A stretch of 52,840 nt of DNA, taken from positions 29,584 to 82,423 of the forward strand of contig CAUDNR010001113.1 in assembly GCA_958430865.1 (NCBI GenBank), read 5' to 3'. This document shows positions 1 through 10,129 of this stretch, piece by piece (within the stretch, counting starts at the first letter, position 1; each line of letters begins with the position of its first letter). Source of the DNA: Entrophospora sp. SA101. Its lineage: Eukaryota; Glomeromycota; Glomeromycetes; Entrophosporales; Entrophosporaceae. The translations under genes were made by a program, and so were the position numbers. Below the pieces are notes generated by a model. It did no database searches. It was not told where the DNA came from and saw nothing but the letters and a program-made list of their open reading frames with translations.

Positions 1-1078
1 TTTTTCTTCATGAATAACTTTTAAACCTTCAATAATTTGTCCAAGAATCTTAATTTTATGTTCCCATTTTAAATTTTCAAAATCTTCTGTCAAATAATTT
101 TGAAGACTTCCATCTTTTATATATTTCATTACAAATATATATTTTTTTGTAACTGGATCTTGTGTTAATCCATAAATTTTAATTATATCTTCATTATCAT
201 AAAACTTCATATAATTTTTGAACTAAAAAATATTTAATTACAACAATAATAATCAGTAGTATTTAAAAATCTTAAACTAATATTAATAAAATAATTTACC
301 TCATTAAGAAATTCATCAGAAATGTTATGTAATTTTTTTAATGCCACAGTTCTATTTTTACTACATCTTTTTTTATCACCTGGATACTTCTTACCATTTA
401 ACCAAGAAGCTTTGTATATAGTTGAAAAGCCACCTTCACCTATCTTTTCAATCTTTGTTAAATCATCATAAGAAATCCATAAAAGGTAATATTTATTATC
501 ATACTCAATTGCTTTAAGTTGTGTGCTTTTAATCAACTCATCTAATGTTTCATTGCCACTAGTCCATCCTTCAGTTAATGGCTTTGGGTCACATGATTGA
601 CACCATAAATCATTAGTATTATATTTATAGCAAGTTGGACATGCCCCATATTTTTTATCTCTATTATATGGATCTTCATCATTTTTATAATCAATTACAA
701 ATATATATTCTTTTGTAATTGGATCTTGTGTTAATCCATAAATATGAATTGTATCATTTTTAAGCTTCATATAATTTTTGAACAATAAGATATTTAATTA
801 CAACAATAATATTTTAAAAAATCTGAAACAAATATTAATAAAATAATTCACCTCATTAAGAAGTTCATCAGAAATATCTTGTGGATTATGTAATTTTTTT
901 AATGCCACTGGCTTATCTTTAATAGTTTTTTTTTTATAATTTATACTTTTATAACCATTTAACCAATTAGCTTCATATATAGTTGCAAAGCTACCTTCAC
1001 CTATCTTTTCAATATTTGTTAAATCATTATAAAGAATCCATTGAAGATAATATTTATTACCATATCTTGTTGTCTGAC
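1..1078 (-). pseudogene. TKL-type protein kinase, duplicated N-lobe unit, partial
   Basis: Kinase coding blocks run leftwards and continue off the window. The first block (about 1078-852) has an IGEGSF glycine loop and VALKKL, the VAIK-type lysine. Block two (785-298) starts as the next kinase exon (NYMKL...IYGLTQDP), then runs straight into a new zinc-like leader (CPTC...WCQSCDP), a second IGEGGFSTIYKA loop and VALKKL. Block three (about 221-1) again has NYMKF...IYGLTQDP, then YIFVMKYIKDGSL. The intron between blocks two and three is intact (GAG|GTAAAT to TTTTTTAG). The equivalent site before block two reads TTATTG, so the acceptor AG is lost. The 5' end stops near 1078, beside a transposase relic. 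Seen: two N-lobe units in tandem, one broken splice site, no start. Known: such kinases are greatly expanded in Rhizophagus. Inferred: an unequal-exchange product, probably a pseudogene, although the downstream unit could still be used. Confidence 0.7.
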
Positions 1079-1109
1079 CAATTACGATTTTTGTGTTTTA
1101 TCATTCAAA

Positions 1110-1366
1110 ATGGAAAATTTATATGCGGAAGAGGATCAATACCATCAATATGATGATGACGATAATAGTAGTGTATTGTTGATGATAATTTTACATGAGA
1201 ATGAATAAACACTTCCAGTACAAGGTCCAATAGTTCATTGGCTTCAAGTTCCAATGATTTAAGTGGTGGTTCCAGAAGACCTTTAAAAAAACGAATCGTA
1301 ACACATAGTTTTATGTGGAAGCATTTTGAAAAAGTGAAAGATTCAAATGGAAATGAATTGTAATTT
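1110..1366 (+). pseudogene. BED-finger hAT transposase N-terminal relic
   Basis: An ATG at 1110 opens an acidic stretch (QYHQYDDDDNSS), with a stop after about 32 codons. Reading on in the same frame gives a Ser-rich segment, a basic patch (RRPLKKR) and SFMWKHFEKVKDSNGNEL, which resembles the start of a BED zinc finger in hAT transposases. A stop then falls just before the expected first zinc cysteine, and an A-run follows. It adjoins the broken kinase and probably marks the element that truncated it. Family assignment rests on the short WxHFEKV motif only. Confidence 0.5.
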
Positions 1367-1589
1367 GCAAATTAAAAAAAAAAAAAAACGAATTATTATT
1401 ATAAAAAAAAAATTTAGTTGACTAAAGAAAATTTTGACCAACTAGTAGTCGACTAAGGATTTTTTGGACGATTCTAATCTCTAGCTTTCTAACCTTATTT
1501 ATTAAGTGTCTTTAATTGTTTGTCTACGCGAAACATTTTTTCTTGTTATATATAAATATTAATTTATTATTATAATTAGCTGTTAATAA

Positions 1590-1835
1590 TAAGGATGTTA
1601 GCCGAAATGGTTTTTGAAAAAATCAATTTCGGCAAGCAATTTCGGTTTTACAATAAAATATTCTTTATATCAATTGACATAAAAAAATTACTCAGGATTT
1701 TGGCTATTGAGTTAAAGTGTTCAAATAATCTCAGATATAATTTCGACAACTAATAAAGTTGATTTTGGTAATTATTTCGGCATTTCGGATTCGGCAATCA
1801 TTTATTAAGGGAGGCAATTTCGGCTAACATGCTTA
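1590..1835. mobile_element. 246-bp hAT-type MITE with perfect 8-bp TSD
   Basis: Terminal inverted repeats TAAGGATGTTAGCCGAAAT (left) and ATTTCGGCTAACATGCTTA (right) differ at one base. They are flanked on both sides by GTTAATAA (1582-1589 and 1836-1843). No coding capacity. The 8-bp duplication fits hAT-type transposition. Inside, TTTCGGCA-like motifs resemble the subterminal array of the hAT element at 15334-19769. It sits a few bases downstream of the subtilase stop codon, so that gene's 3' UTR must lie in or be altered by it. Confidence 0.85.
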
Positions 1836-1844
1836 GTTAATAAT

Positions 1845-4800
1845 TTATTCTCTTTGAATAATAAGCTTAGGAGAAACCCAAACTTCCCAATCTTCTTCTT
1901 TATCAATGTCACCCAACAATCTTAAAGCACGAATTCTCAAATGATAAGCACCGTTTGGTAAAATTTCTGGATCTTCATCACTATTAGTAGCATTATTTTT
2001 TGAGCCAGCCCAAAGTAATATTAAAAATTTATGTGAACCAGTTTTTGTAAGATACTCATTATATCCGGCTAAAAGCCCACCGACACCTTTACCAGGTACA
2101 AAACCTAACAATTTTTGATTTTCATCTAGTACCTGTACAAGTAATAATTTTGTTGGTGTTGATAATGATATTAATATAATTGGAGCATCTGTTTTATTTT
2201 TCATTCCATAAGTGGCTGTTTCATTGGGAAAATATAATGATTTAGAGTCGTAGTAAAGTTGTGGATAATCTGGTTTTGCAAATATTGGTAACGTTTTTGC
2301 GGCACCTTTTAATCCAACTAAATAAATCATGTAAATTAAAAAATAAGATATCATTGTAATATATATATATATATATATACGCATATGTACGAACATACCA
2401 TATGGAACAGAAATAATTGGATCATCGCTATCTACAGGAACAAATTTTATAAATCCACTATAAAACCAATGTTCAGATGACGGTAAATCTTTTGGTGGTG
2501 TTATTTTTAATGTTATTTTTTCTTTTCCAAAAGGTTCAATTTTAATAAACACCCGTTTAAAATTTACAACTGCATATTCTCTACGATATTTCAATTCCTG
2601 TAGTAATAACTGTTTCTCTCCATCATAACCATTTACTGAAACAGCTGGCATATGAACTAAACGATATTCCAAATGTTTATCACAATAGTTTTCAATGCTA
2701 AGGTCATAATAACCATCTTTTTTACCATTGACTGTATCATTTAAAGCAAGTTTGAATGGATGAACAAACGCCATAGCTCTAATTGAATTATAAACATTTA
2801 CTAATCCAGCACCTTGTCTTAAAACTGGTGGGACTATTTTGAATATTTGATCGTGAACTGGTATCGCATAATTCATTAAAGCCTTTTGAATAAAACGGTG
2901 AGAATTTTTTTCTATTTTATTGGCCTGTCTTATTAAAGCTGCTACACCAGATATATATGGTGTTGCCTAAATAACAATATATATGAATGTGTGTGTGTGT
3001 GTGTATATATATATTTTTTAAATAATATTTGAATAATTACCATACTCGTTCCCATTAAATTTGCATAACTACCAAGATTTATTGGAAATGTTGAAAAAAT
3101 AATTCCACCTGGAGCTGCTATTTCCTATTAAAGTAGATTAGATAATTAATGCATTTATAATAATAATGATGATTATAAAATTTTTCTTTGATCAGTATGT
3201 AAAATATACTTACTGGCTATTAAAAGCAGCCATTTACATGAAATTAAAGATTAGTTAATTGTATTAATTTTAATATTGATTGATTAAAGAAAGAAATAAT
3301 GATTAATACCTTGATGTCTAGATAAGGTGTTAATCCCCAAGATGAAAAATAGGATACAGTTCCACCAACATGACTTTGAATCATATAACCACGTTTATCA
3401 GAAAAATCAAATTCTAAACCACCCGGATTTTTTTTCAATCTTTCTACTAATTTATTTGCTTGTCGTGATAATATCGTAGCCATTGGTAATTTTAAACTTT
3501 TGATGTCGAAATTTGCTAAAATTGGATCAAATAAATCAACTTTTGATATTATCAATGCTAATAATTTATCAACAAATTCTGGCGGAAGCTAACATTGTAA
3601 TGGAAATGGAGAATAAGTTTTATTATTACATGAATAAACTCAATAAAATGAAAGCATTTAAATTAAGTTAAACACGTACAGGAGGGCAATCTTTCTTCGA
3701 TGTGCTATTGGAAGATAAATCAAGATATAGTATTTTATTATGATATACTGACAAATCTTCAGGACATGAATGTTTCGGAAACATGACAACCTCTCCTTTA
3801 TCAAATGGTAAAGCCCTTGCTGTTACTGTTAAATATTCTAGAGAACAATCATTGTCATTTATATCATGTGCTTTAAAACCCAAAAAATGACTATTTTCAA
3901 CAGAAGCGACCGATAATGATTTATATCCAAATGCTGAAGATATTGTTTTCCAAAGACCATCAAGGCCACTATTACCGTCGGCTACAGCCACTACAACGCC
4001 TGATTCTATCATTTTTCCTATTGAGTCTGATAATGGTGTTGATGCCCAGAAATTTCCTCCCTTAATATTAATTTTTTAAATAATAATAATAAATAAACAA
4101 ACAAACAAACAAATTTAAAAATAAACAACACACACACATATATATACACAAGTAAGCAAAATAAATAATCACCAAAGACAAATTTACAATATCCATATTA
4201 TCTCGTGAAGCTTGCTCCAATGCTTTTATAAGTGCATCATCTGAACCTTGACCAGAACAATCCATTGCTCTATATGCTCCAAATGTTACATCAGGAGCAA
4301 CACCTACAAGTCCACTTGCATCATCCAAGGCACCGATAATACCTGCGACGTGAGTACCATGGCCATTACAATTATCAAGTGGGTCATCATCATCATCAAC
4401 AAAATCAAATCCTACTTCCACTCTACATCCTGGACCAAAACATCCTCCAAATGCTGGATGTCTATAATCAATTCCTACAAAGATCAATTCATTCATATCA
4501 TCTATTTGTTTTATGTATAAAAGCAAATAAAACAAAAAATGTGCAAATAATTTACCAGTATCAATAACACCAACTCTTACTCCTCTTCCAGTAACATCGA
4601 GATGTTTATGAACCCAATCAACACCTGTCATATGATGAGGCGTATTAAGATCTATTTTTGATGATAATATTAAAGGTGCATGTGAAATCCAATCACGTTT
4701 GTTTAAACCATTATTTTGATTGATTGATTTATTTATGAATTTTGGGCCTTGATGTATCATCTAAAAAGTACATATATTATATTATATTATTCAATTGCTT

Positions 4801-5253
4801 AGTAATTCTAAAAAAATAAATGATGATACATACTATGGGTTCAACAGAATCAACATTAGGTAAATCTTTAATAATTTCAAGATGATTTAAATGTTCAACT
4901 TCAAAACTTATTGCATTTATCAAATCAACAAATTCATGACGAACTTTTATGGAAATATTACGAATTTTTAATTCTTCATAAAATTCATTATGTTGTAATT
5001 TATAAATTTCTTTTAAATTAATAGTATTAATGGTAGCTGTGTCATTTTTAAAAGAAATTGTTGTTGATGTGATTGACGATATTGACACTGAGGATGATGT
5101 TGATGATTTGTAAGTTGTAAATCTAACATAAAATGCATTATTGATCACTTTAATATCAGAATTATATTTTTTTATTATACCAGCATTTACATAATAAATT
5201 AACAACGATGAAATTAAAAACAATAATATCTTTAGAAAATTTTTATTATTCAT
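1845..5253 (-). CDS. Secreted subtilisin-like serine protease (S8)
   Basis: Eight exons read leftwards: 5253-4834, 4760-4556, 4474-4173, 4060-3680, 3588-3310, 3124-3041, 2966-2399 and 2317-1845. Lengths sum to 2712 nt, 903 residues, with consistent GT-AG borders. The product has an N-terminal signal peptide (hydrophobic LLFLISSLLIYYVNA), an inhibitor-I9-like propeptide, and the catalytic triad: Asp in GVIDTG, His in GHGTHVAG, Ser in GTSM. Between His and Ser is an insertion resembling a PA domain (about 3.3-4.0 kb). After the Ser come an ATPYISG helix and a C-terminal Fn3-like region with SVPY...LPIF, as in large vpr/C5a-peptidase-type fungal subtilases. Expected role: secreted endopeptidase, activated by propeptide removal. 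Intron 7 carries an AT microsatellite and intron 6 a GT/AT one. All triad motifs are present, so it looks functional. An hAT-type MITE lies directly after the stop. Confidence 0.92.
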
Positions 5254-5433
5254 TATTGGGAGATAAAATTTTTATTTTTTACCAATTAAAGAGAAAAAAT
5301 TGTATTTATAGCAGACTTTTATCCTCCACAGCCTCAAAGTGATTTATTATTATTATTATATATTATTAGATCGAACTGCACATAGGGCTTATATTCACGG
5401 ATACCGTTAAGGTGGTTACACTTTGATTTTAAT

Positions 5434-5617
5434 TATGGTTTCTATTCGAATAATAATGATAATGATAATAATAATATGCTATTGATAATAATAAGGTTTA
5501 TTCGAATTATTCGTCATTATTATTATCATGAATTCGAGTATTTGAATTACATTGAAAGTTTATTCGAATAAAATAAATGGGTTCGAATAAGAATTTGTAT
5601 TACGAATAGAAATCCTA
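5434..5617. mobile_element. 184-bp non-autonomous element, near-perfect 8-bp TSD
   Basis: Ends TATGGTTTCTATTCGAATAA and TTACGAATAGAAATCCTA are imperfect inverted repeats. Flanks are ATTTTAAT (5426-5433) and ATTTTAGT (5618-5625), 7 of 8 identical. The interior is made of TTCGAATAA and ATAATAAT motifs. The right end (TTCGAATAAGAATTTGTATTACGAATA) recurs near 19357-19390 inside the hAT element, so this is a dispersed family. Confidence 0.7.
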
Positions 5618-6104
5618 ATTTTAGTAGAATACAAACCCCAACTACACATTATTAATACTACTTAACAGTTTAGGTGAGTTTAAGATCAAACTTTGTTGGA
5701 TGTTGAAAATAAACAAATCTTGTTTTATCAATCTGGAGGACACAAAGTCATGATAAACCTTTCTTCCACCATCCTAACCTTCTTTTATTCTTTCTTGTTT
5801 TGAAGACACTAATGTGCGTTTTGGGAAAGATTACTAAATGGATAAGCCTCTTTTTTTTTCCTTATAAATAATAAATAGTCCCTTGACTGCGCCATCCCTG
5901 ATCTGTAGATAATTTCCAAACTTGGATAGCATAACGTGATAAAAACATGGGCACGTAAGACCAACAGTGGAAGGGAACATAACCATCTTAACGAACCAAG
6001 ACCAGAATAAAGCTATGTGTTTGGATTGACGTTTAATGCTGGGTTTATTTGTGACTTGTCTGCAAAGGTTGTTTCGATAATAACGATAATAACAAGAGTG
6101 TTTT

Positions 6105-6440
6105 CATTAATCATAGATCCCGATTTTTGAAGAAGACAAATATTAATGCAATGCTATATATACCATAAGAATTATTATTAATGGTTATACTTCTTTGATG
6201 GCTATGTAACGATAATTAGTCGTTTAACCATAGATCCGTAGAAAACACAATATTATATATATACACGCACTATAGGAGTTATTATTAATAATCCTATTAC
6301 CATTAATAATATATATCAACTAGAATATTTTTGATAGTCGCGTAACAATAGTCATCATTCAACCATAAAGGAAAAAACAAACATACGAATACACATAATA
6401 TTATTACCCATTACCCCATTAGTAATATCAACTAAAATCT
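6105..6440. repeat. Degenerate tandem repeat, about 3 x 120-135 bp
   Basis: Three diverged units begin near 6108, 6225 and 6360 with ATCATAGATCC, ACCATAGATCC and ACCATAAAGG. Each continues through an AATATTAT-type block, a (GTTATTATTAAT) block and a TCTTTGAT/TTTTTGAT block followed by GTAACGATAAT-like sequence. Unit order is conserved, so they are true tandem copies, not just shared AT richness. Confidence 0.5.
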
Positions 6441-6969
6441 TCTTGATTATTACTATTAATATAAAAATCCGTTGTGGCAATTAATCAATTTTAAATAAAA
6501 TTTTCTCATGTGTCCCGTTCATCCACTGTTTTTCAAAAATAGTTTTGTCCATCATCAATAATACTATTCTATTGTCCGCTCCTATATAATTATTACCCTA
6601 AAACTATAAAAGTGTGTGTGCTATTGTATATGCAATTCGCCTCTTAAGGCTTCTGGCGCAACGGATTTATGATGTTACGTATTTATATTTAGTCCAGTTG
6701 ATCAAAGTGATATGAATATTATTTTTTCCAAAAGTATTTCTATCATTTATTTTGTATATAATTGAAACCCTTTTGTCTACCTTTTCACTGTCTGATTAAG
6801 TAAGTCATCAATTGAAGGTAAAAATCATTATCATATTTTCATGCCTTAAGTTGCGTATTCTTGATTAATTTTTATCTATTTTTTGATTTTCATTGAAAAA
6901 TTACTGTCACACCTAGATAAATAATTTTTGTCCCTTTTAATACCTTTAATATTAGAAATTGTATAATTG

Positions 6970-7337
6970 ATGTCAAATTTAGTAAAATATTTTATTTTTT
7001 ATTTAAATTTTTTCAATTTAATTTTGATCTTATAAATATCTAATCAAATCAATTAACTTATTTATAGCAAGAAGTTAAGATTGTGTATTTTGCAACAGCT
7101 CGAGATGCGACAAATTTATCATCAGAAACAATTTCTTTGAATAGTAATAACGATAAAAATAATATAACAACACTTCAAGAAATCATAAATATATTAAAAA
7201 GTCGACATAAAAACCTTACACCAATACTTGAGAATTGTATGTTTGCAATCAATATGGAATATGTTGATAATGTTGATAAGAGCATGATAAAATCTGGTGA
7301 TGAAGTTGCAATAATTCCACCTGTTTCTGGTGGATAA
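6970..7337 (+). CDS. MOCS2A: Molybdopterin synthase sulfur carrier subunit (MOCS2A/MoaD)
   Basis: A 92-residue ubiquitin-fold sulfur carrier ending in the required C-terminal Gly-Gly (IIPPVSGG). The VYFATARD start, a central ILENCMFAIN strand and SGDEVAIIPP are typical of MoaD. Known role: its thiocarboxylated C-terminus donates sulfur to precursor Z in the molybdopterin synthase heterotetramer. The long open frame lacks an ATG. I place the start at 6970, where ATG TCA AAT TTA is followed by an intron (6982-7067, GTAAAA to TTTATAG) that joins in frame to CAA GAA GTT AAG. This gives MSNLQEVKIVYFATARD, the expected length. The final 52 nt are duplicated at 8567-8618. NCBP2 lies downstream on the opposite strand. 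Confidence 0.88.
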
Positions 7338-7634
7338 TTAATTCTCACATTATCTACTAGCAAATATATAAAAAATTTAAAATGAATGATAAAGATTTAT
7401 TTGAATAATTTCATTCAGGAATTGTAGAAAATTGATTTATGTGATGAGCGTATGATTGAAAGCTTGTGTGAAAATGGTAAATTAATTACTGATTAAATTA
7501 AATTATTGATATTTTTATTTTTATAATCTATAAGAAATTTTAATTTATAAAAACGTCATGTAGAAATAAATAAAATTATTTTAAAAATGTCAATAAAATT
7601 AATTGTCCAAAAAAAATTTATTGACATTACAATA

Positions 7635-8508
7635 TTAAACATCGGTTTGCATTTCATCCTCCTCATCATCTGATTTGTCTTCTCTAAAACGTGGATTCTT
7701 TTCACGACCTTGATCTTCACGCCCTTGATCATCACTATCTCTTTCACGTTTCTTTGATGTAGTTCCTAGGTATTCATCATAACAATAAAAGATGTTGATC
7801 AACAAATAATTTTCAAATCTTAATTATTAATATTCAATGTGAACATATGATTACCTTTTCCTTTGTATTCACCAGCACCCATAGGAATAGAAGTAATGGC
7901 TTCGTATTCTTCTTTTTGTCTTCTTGCACGTTCTGCTTCATTTTTTGCACGAAGATGCCCCCATCCACCACGTCCTGTATCATAATCTTGCCTATATTCA
8001 TCTCTGACCTTTATTTATTTATAAAATATAGATTGAATTATTTATACACATAAATAAATAAATAAATTCTATAATATATATATATATTATATATACCTGA
8101 CCACCAGATCTACCTCTTCCAAATTGTCTCCCATCTTTATACCCAGGATCTAAATCTGTTCTAATAATTCTTTCATCTAATTTGGTGCTATTAATATATT
8201 TCATACAATCTAATGCATCTTGATGTGAATAATACCTTTACACAATAATTACAAAAAAAAATTTTCAAAGGTTAATTAATATCAAGTACTCTTTTTTTTT
8301 TCTTAAAAATAAAAACTCCAACTTACTCAACAAAACAAAATCCACAAGGTGTTCTTTGAAACTTATCCAATCCCATAATTATCCTCTTGATTTCTCCTGC
8401 TTTTGAAAATAGTTCATAGATCTGTTCTTCTGTTGTATAAAATGATAAATTTCCAATATACAAAGTTGTACTGTTGGATAGATCTTTGCTAAGTTCTACA
8501 GTAGATCC
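7635..8508 (-). pseudogene. NCBP2 copy 1, lacking exon 1
   Basis: Exons equivalent to NCBP2 exons 2-5 are at 8508-8327, 8235-8097, 8008-7855 and 7765-7635. Splice sites and reading frame are intact, and the RRM ([20 protein letters not shown]...CGFCFVEYY) is unchanged. The duplication breakpoint falls in the preceding intron, so the MANIVLP first exon and the promoter are missing. Compared with the full copy, KKHERD reads KKRERD here. Unless a cryptic upstream exon is used, or transcription reads through from the full copy, it cannot make the normal protein. Intact frames imply the duplication is recent. Confidence 0.85.
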
Positions 8509-8566
8509 CTAATTTAAAAATAAAAATTTTCTGATTAGTAGAGAAATTTAATTGAAAATTTCACTT

Positions 8567-8618
8567 GATAAAATCTGGTGATGAAGTTGCAATAATTCCA
8601 CCTGTTTCTGGTGGATAA
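8567..8618 (+). pseudogene. Duplicated 3' tail of MOCS2A
   Basis: The last 52 nt of the MOCS2A coding region, encoding KSGDEVAIIPPVSGG and its stop, are repeated here with no upstream coding sequence. It is a by-product of the tandem duplication and has no start codon or promoter of its own. Confidence 0.9.
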
Positions 8619-8915
8619 TTAATTCTCACATTATCTACTAGCAAATATATAAAAAATTTAAAATGAATGATAAAGATTTATTTGAATAATTTCATTCGGG
8701 AATTGTAGAAAATTGATTTATGTGATGAGTGTATGATTGAAAATTTGTGTGAAAATGGTAAATTAATTACTGATTAAATTAAATTATTGATATTTTTATT
8801 TTTATAATCTATAAGAAATTTTAATTTATAAAAATGTCATGTAGAAATAAATAAAATTATTTTAAAAATGTCAATAAAATTAATTGTCCAAAAAAAATTT
8901 ATTGACATTACAATA

Positions 8916-9932
8916 TTAAACATCAGTTTGCATTTCATCCTCCTCATCATCTGATTTGTCTTCTCTAAAACGTGGATTCTTTTCACGACCTTGATCTTCA
9001 CGCCCTTGATCATCACTATCTCTTTCATGTTTCTTTGATGTAGTTCCTAGGTATTCATCATAACAATAAAAGATGTTGATCAACAAATAATTTTCAAATC
9101 TTAATTATTAATATTCAATGTGAACGTATGATTACCTTTTCCTTTGTATTCACCAGCACCCATAGGAATAGAAGTAATGGCTTCGTATTCTTCTTTTTGT
9201 CTTCTTGCACGTTCTGCTTCATTTTTTGCACGAAGATGCCCCCATCCACCACGTCCTGTATCATAATCTTGCCTATATTCATCTCTGACCTTTATTTATT
9301 TATAAAATATAGATTGAATTATTTATAACATAAATAAATAAATAAATTTTATAATATATATATATATATTATATATACCTGACCACCAGATCTACCTCTT
9401 CCAAATTGTCTCCCATCTTTATACCCAGGATCTAAATCTGTTCTAATAATTCTTTCATCTAATTTGGTGCTATTAATATATTTCATACAATCTAATGCGT
9501 CTTGATGTGAATAATACCTTTACAAAATAATTACAAAAAAAAATTTTCAAAGGTTAATTAATATCAAGTACTCTTTTTTTTTTTCTTAAAAATAAAAACT
9601 CCAACTTACTCAACAAAACAAAATCCACAAGGTGTTCTTTGAAACTTATCCAATCCCATAATTATCCTCTTGATTTCTCCTGCTTTTGAAAATAGTTCAT
9701 AGATCTGTTCTTCTGTTGTATAAAATGATAAATTTCCAATATACAAAGTTGTACTGTTGGATAGATCTTTGCTAAGTTCTACAGTAGATCCCTAATTTAA
9801 AAATAAAAATTTTCTGATTATTAGAGAGATTTAATTGAAAATTTCACTAAAGAAAAGAAAACTTTGAAGTACTTGATACTGATGATCTTTGTATGATGAA
9901 GGAACACAAAGAGGAAGAACAATGTTAGCCAT
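8916..9932 (-). CDS. NCBP2: Nuclear cap-binding protein subunit 2 (CBP20)
   Basis: Five exons read leftwards: 9932-9873, 9791-9610, 9517-9379, 9289-9136 and 9046-8916. They sum to 666 nt, 221 residues. One RRM carries RNP2 (LYIGNLSF) and RNP1 (CGFCFVEY). The cap-binding C-terminal extension is clear: [20 protein letters not shown], then [15 protein letters not shown]. Known role: with NCBP1 it forms the nuclear cap-binding complex that binds the m7G cap for splicing and export. A fungus-style acidic/basic tail (about 60 residues, [16 protein letters not shown], ending MQTDV) follows the conserved core. This is the only complete copy. A tandem copy without exon 1 lies immediately downstream. 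Confidence 0.93.
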
Positions 9933-10129
9933 TATATATTCCTTATATATATGAATAAGTGTTTATGTTAAAATATATTAATATTAAGCACAATTATAGT
10001 TCAACTTCATTTACTGTTAATTATTATAAATAGTCATGTGCAAAAATTTTTATAGATAAAATAAACAATGAAGTTAGCGACAACTTAAATTGACCCATTT
10101 ATGATTCGCCTATTATTGAGTAAATCCCG

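Larger units (their letters stand above)
5254..6969. other. Intergenic, repeat-rich spacer
   Basis: There is no convincing gene between the subtilase start and MOCS2A. The stretch holds a MITE (5434-5617), a three-unit degenerate tandem repeat (about 6105-6440) and, at about 6468-6530, a stretch similar to 49785-49850 (sharing TTTAAATAAA...TGTTCCGTTCATCCACT-like sequence) that looks like a Tc1/mariner-type relic. The promoter of the leftward subtilase must lie just right of 5253. Confidence 0.6.
7286..9848. repeat. 1.28-kb head-to-tail segmental duplication
   Basis: Copy 1 (7286-8566) and copy 2 (8567 to about 9848) both begin GATAAAATCTGGTGATGAAG and end in AAAATTTCACT. They carry the MOCS2A 3' end and NCBP2 exons 2-5. 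Differences are few: scattered substitutions such as CATCGG/CATCAG and TTTCACG/TTTCATG, and small indels in an AT microsatellite and in A/T runs. The join at 8566/8567 fuses NCBP2 intron 1 sequence to the middle of the MOCS2A last exon. Confidence 0.93.

Noticed and set aside
7556..9328. Paired small ORFs (63, 66 and 68 codons) repeated 1281 bp apart, apparently conserved small proteins
   Set aside because: They are shadows of NCBP2 exons 4-5 duplicated with the segment; splicing explains the region.
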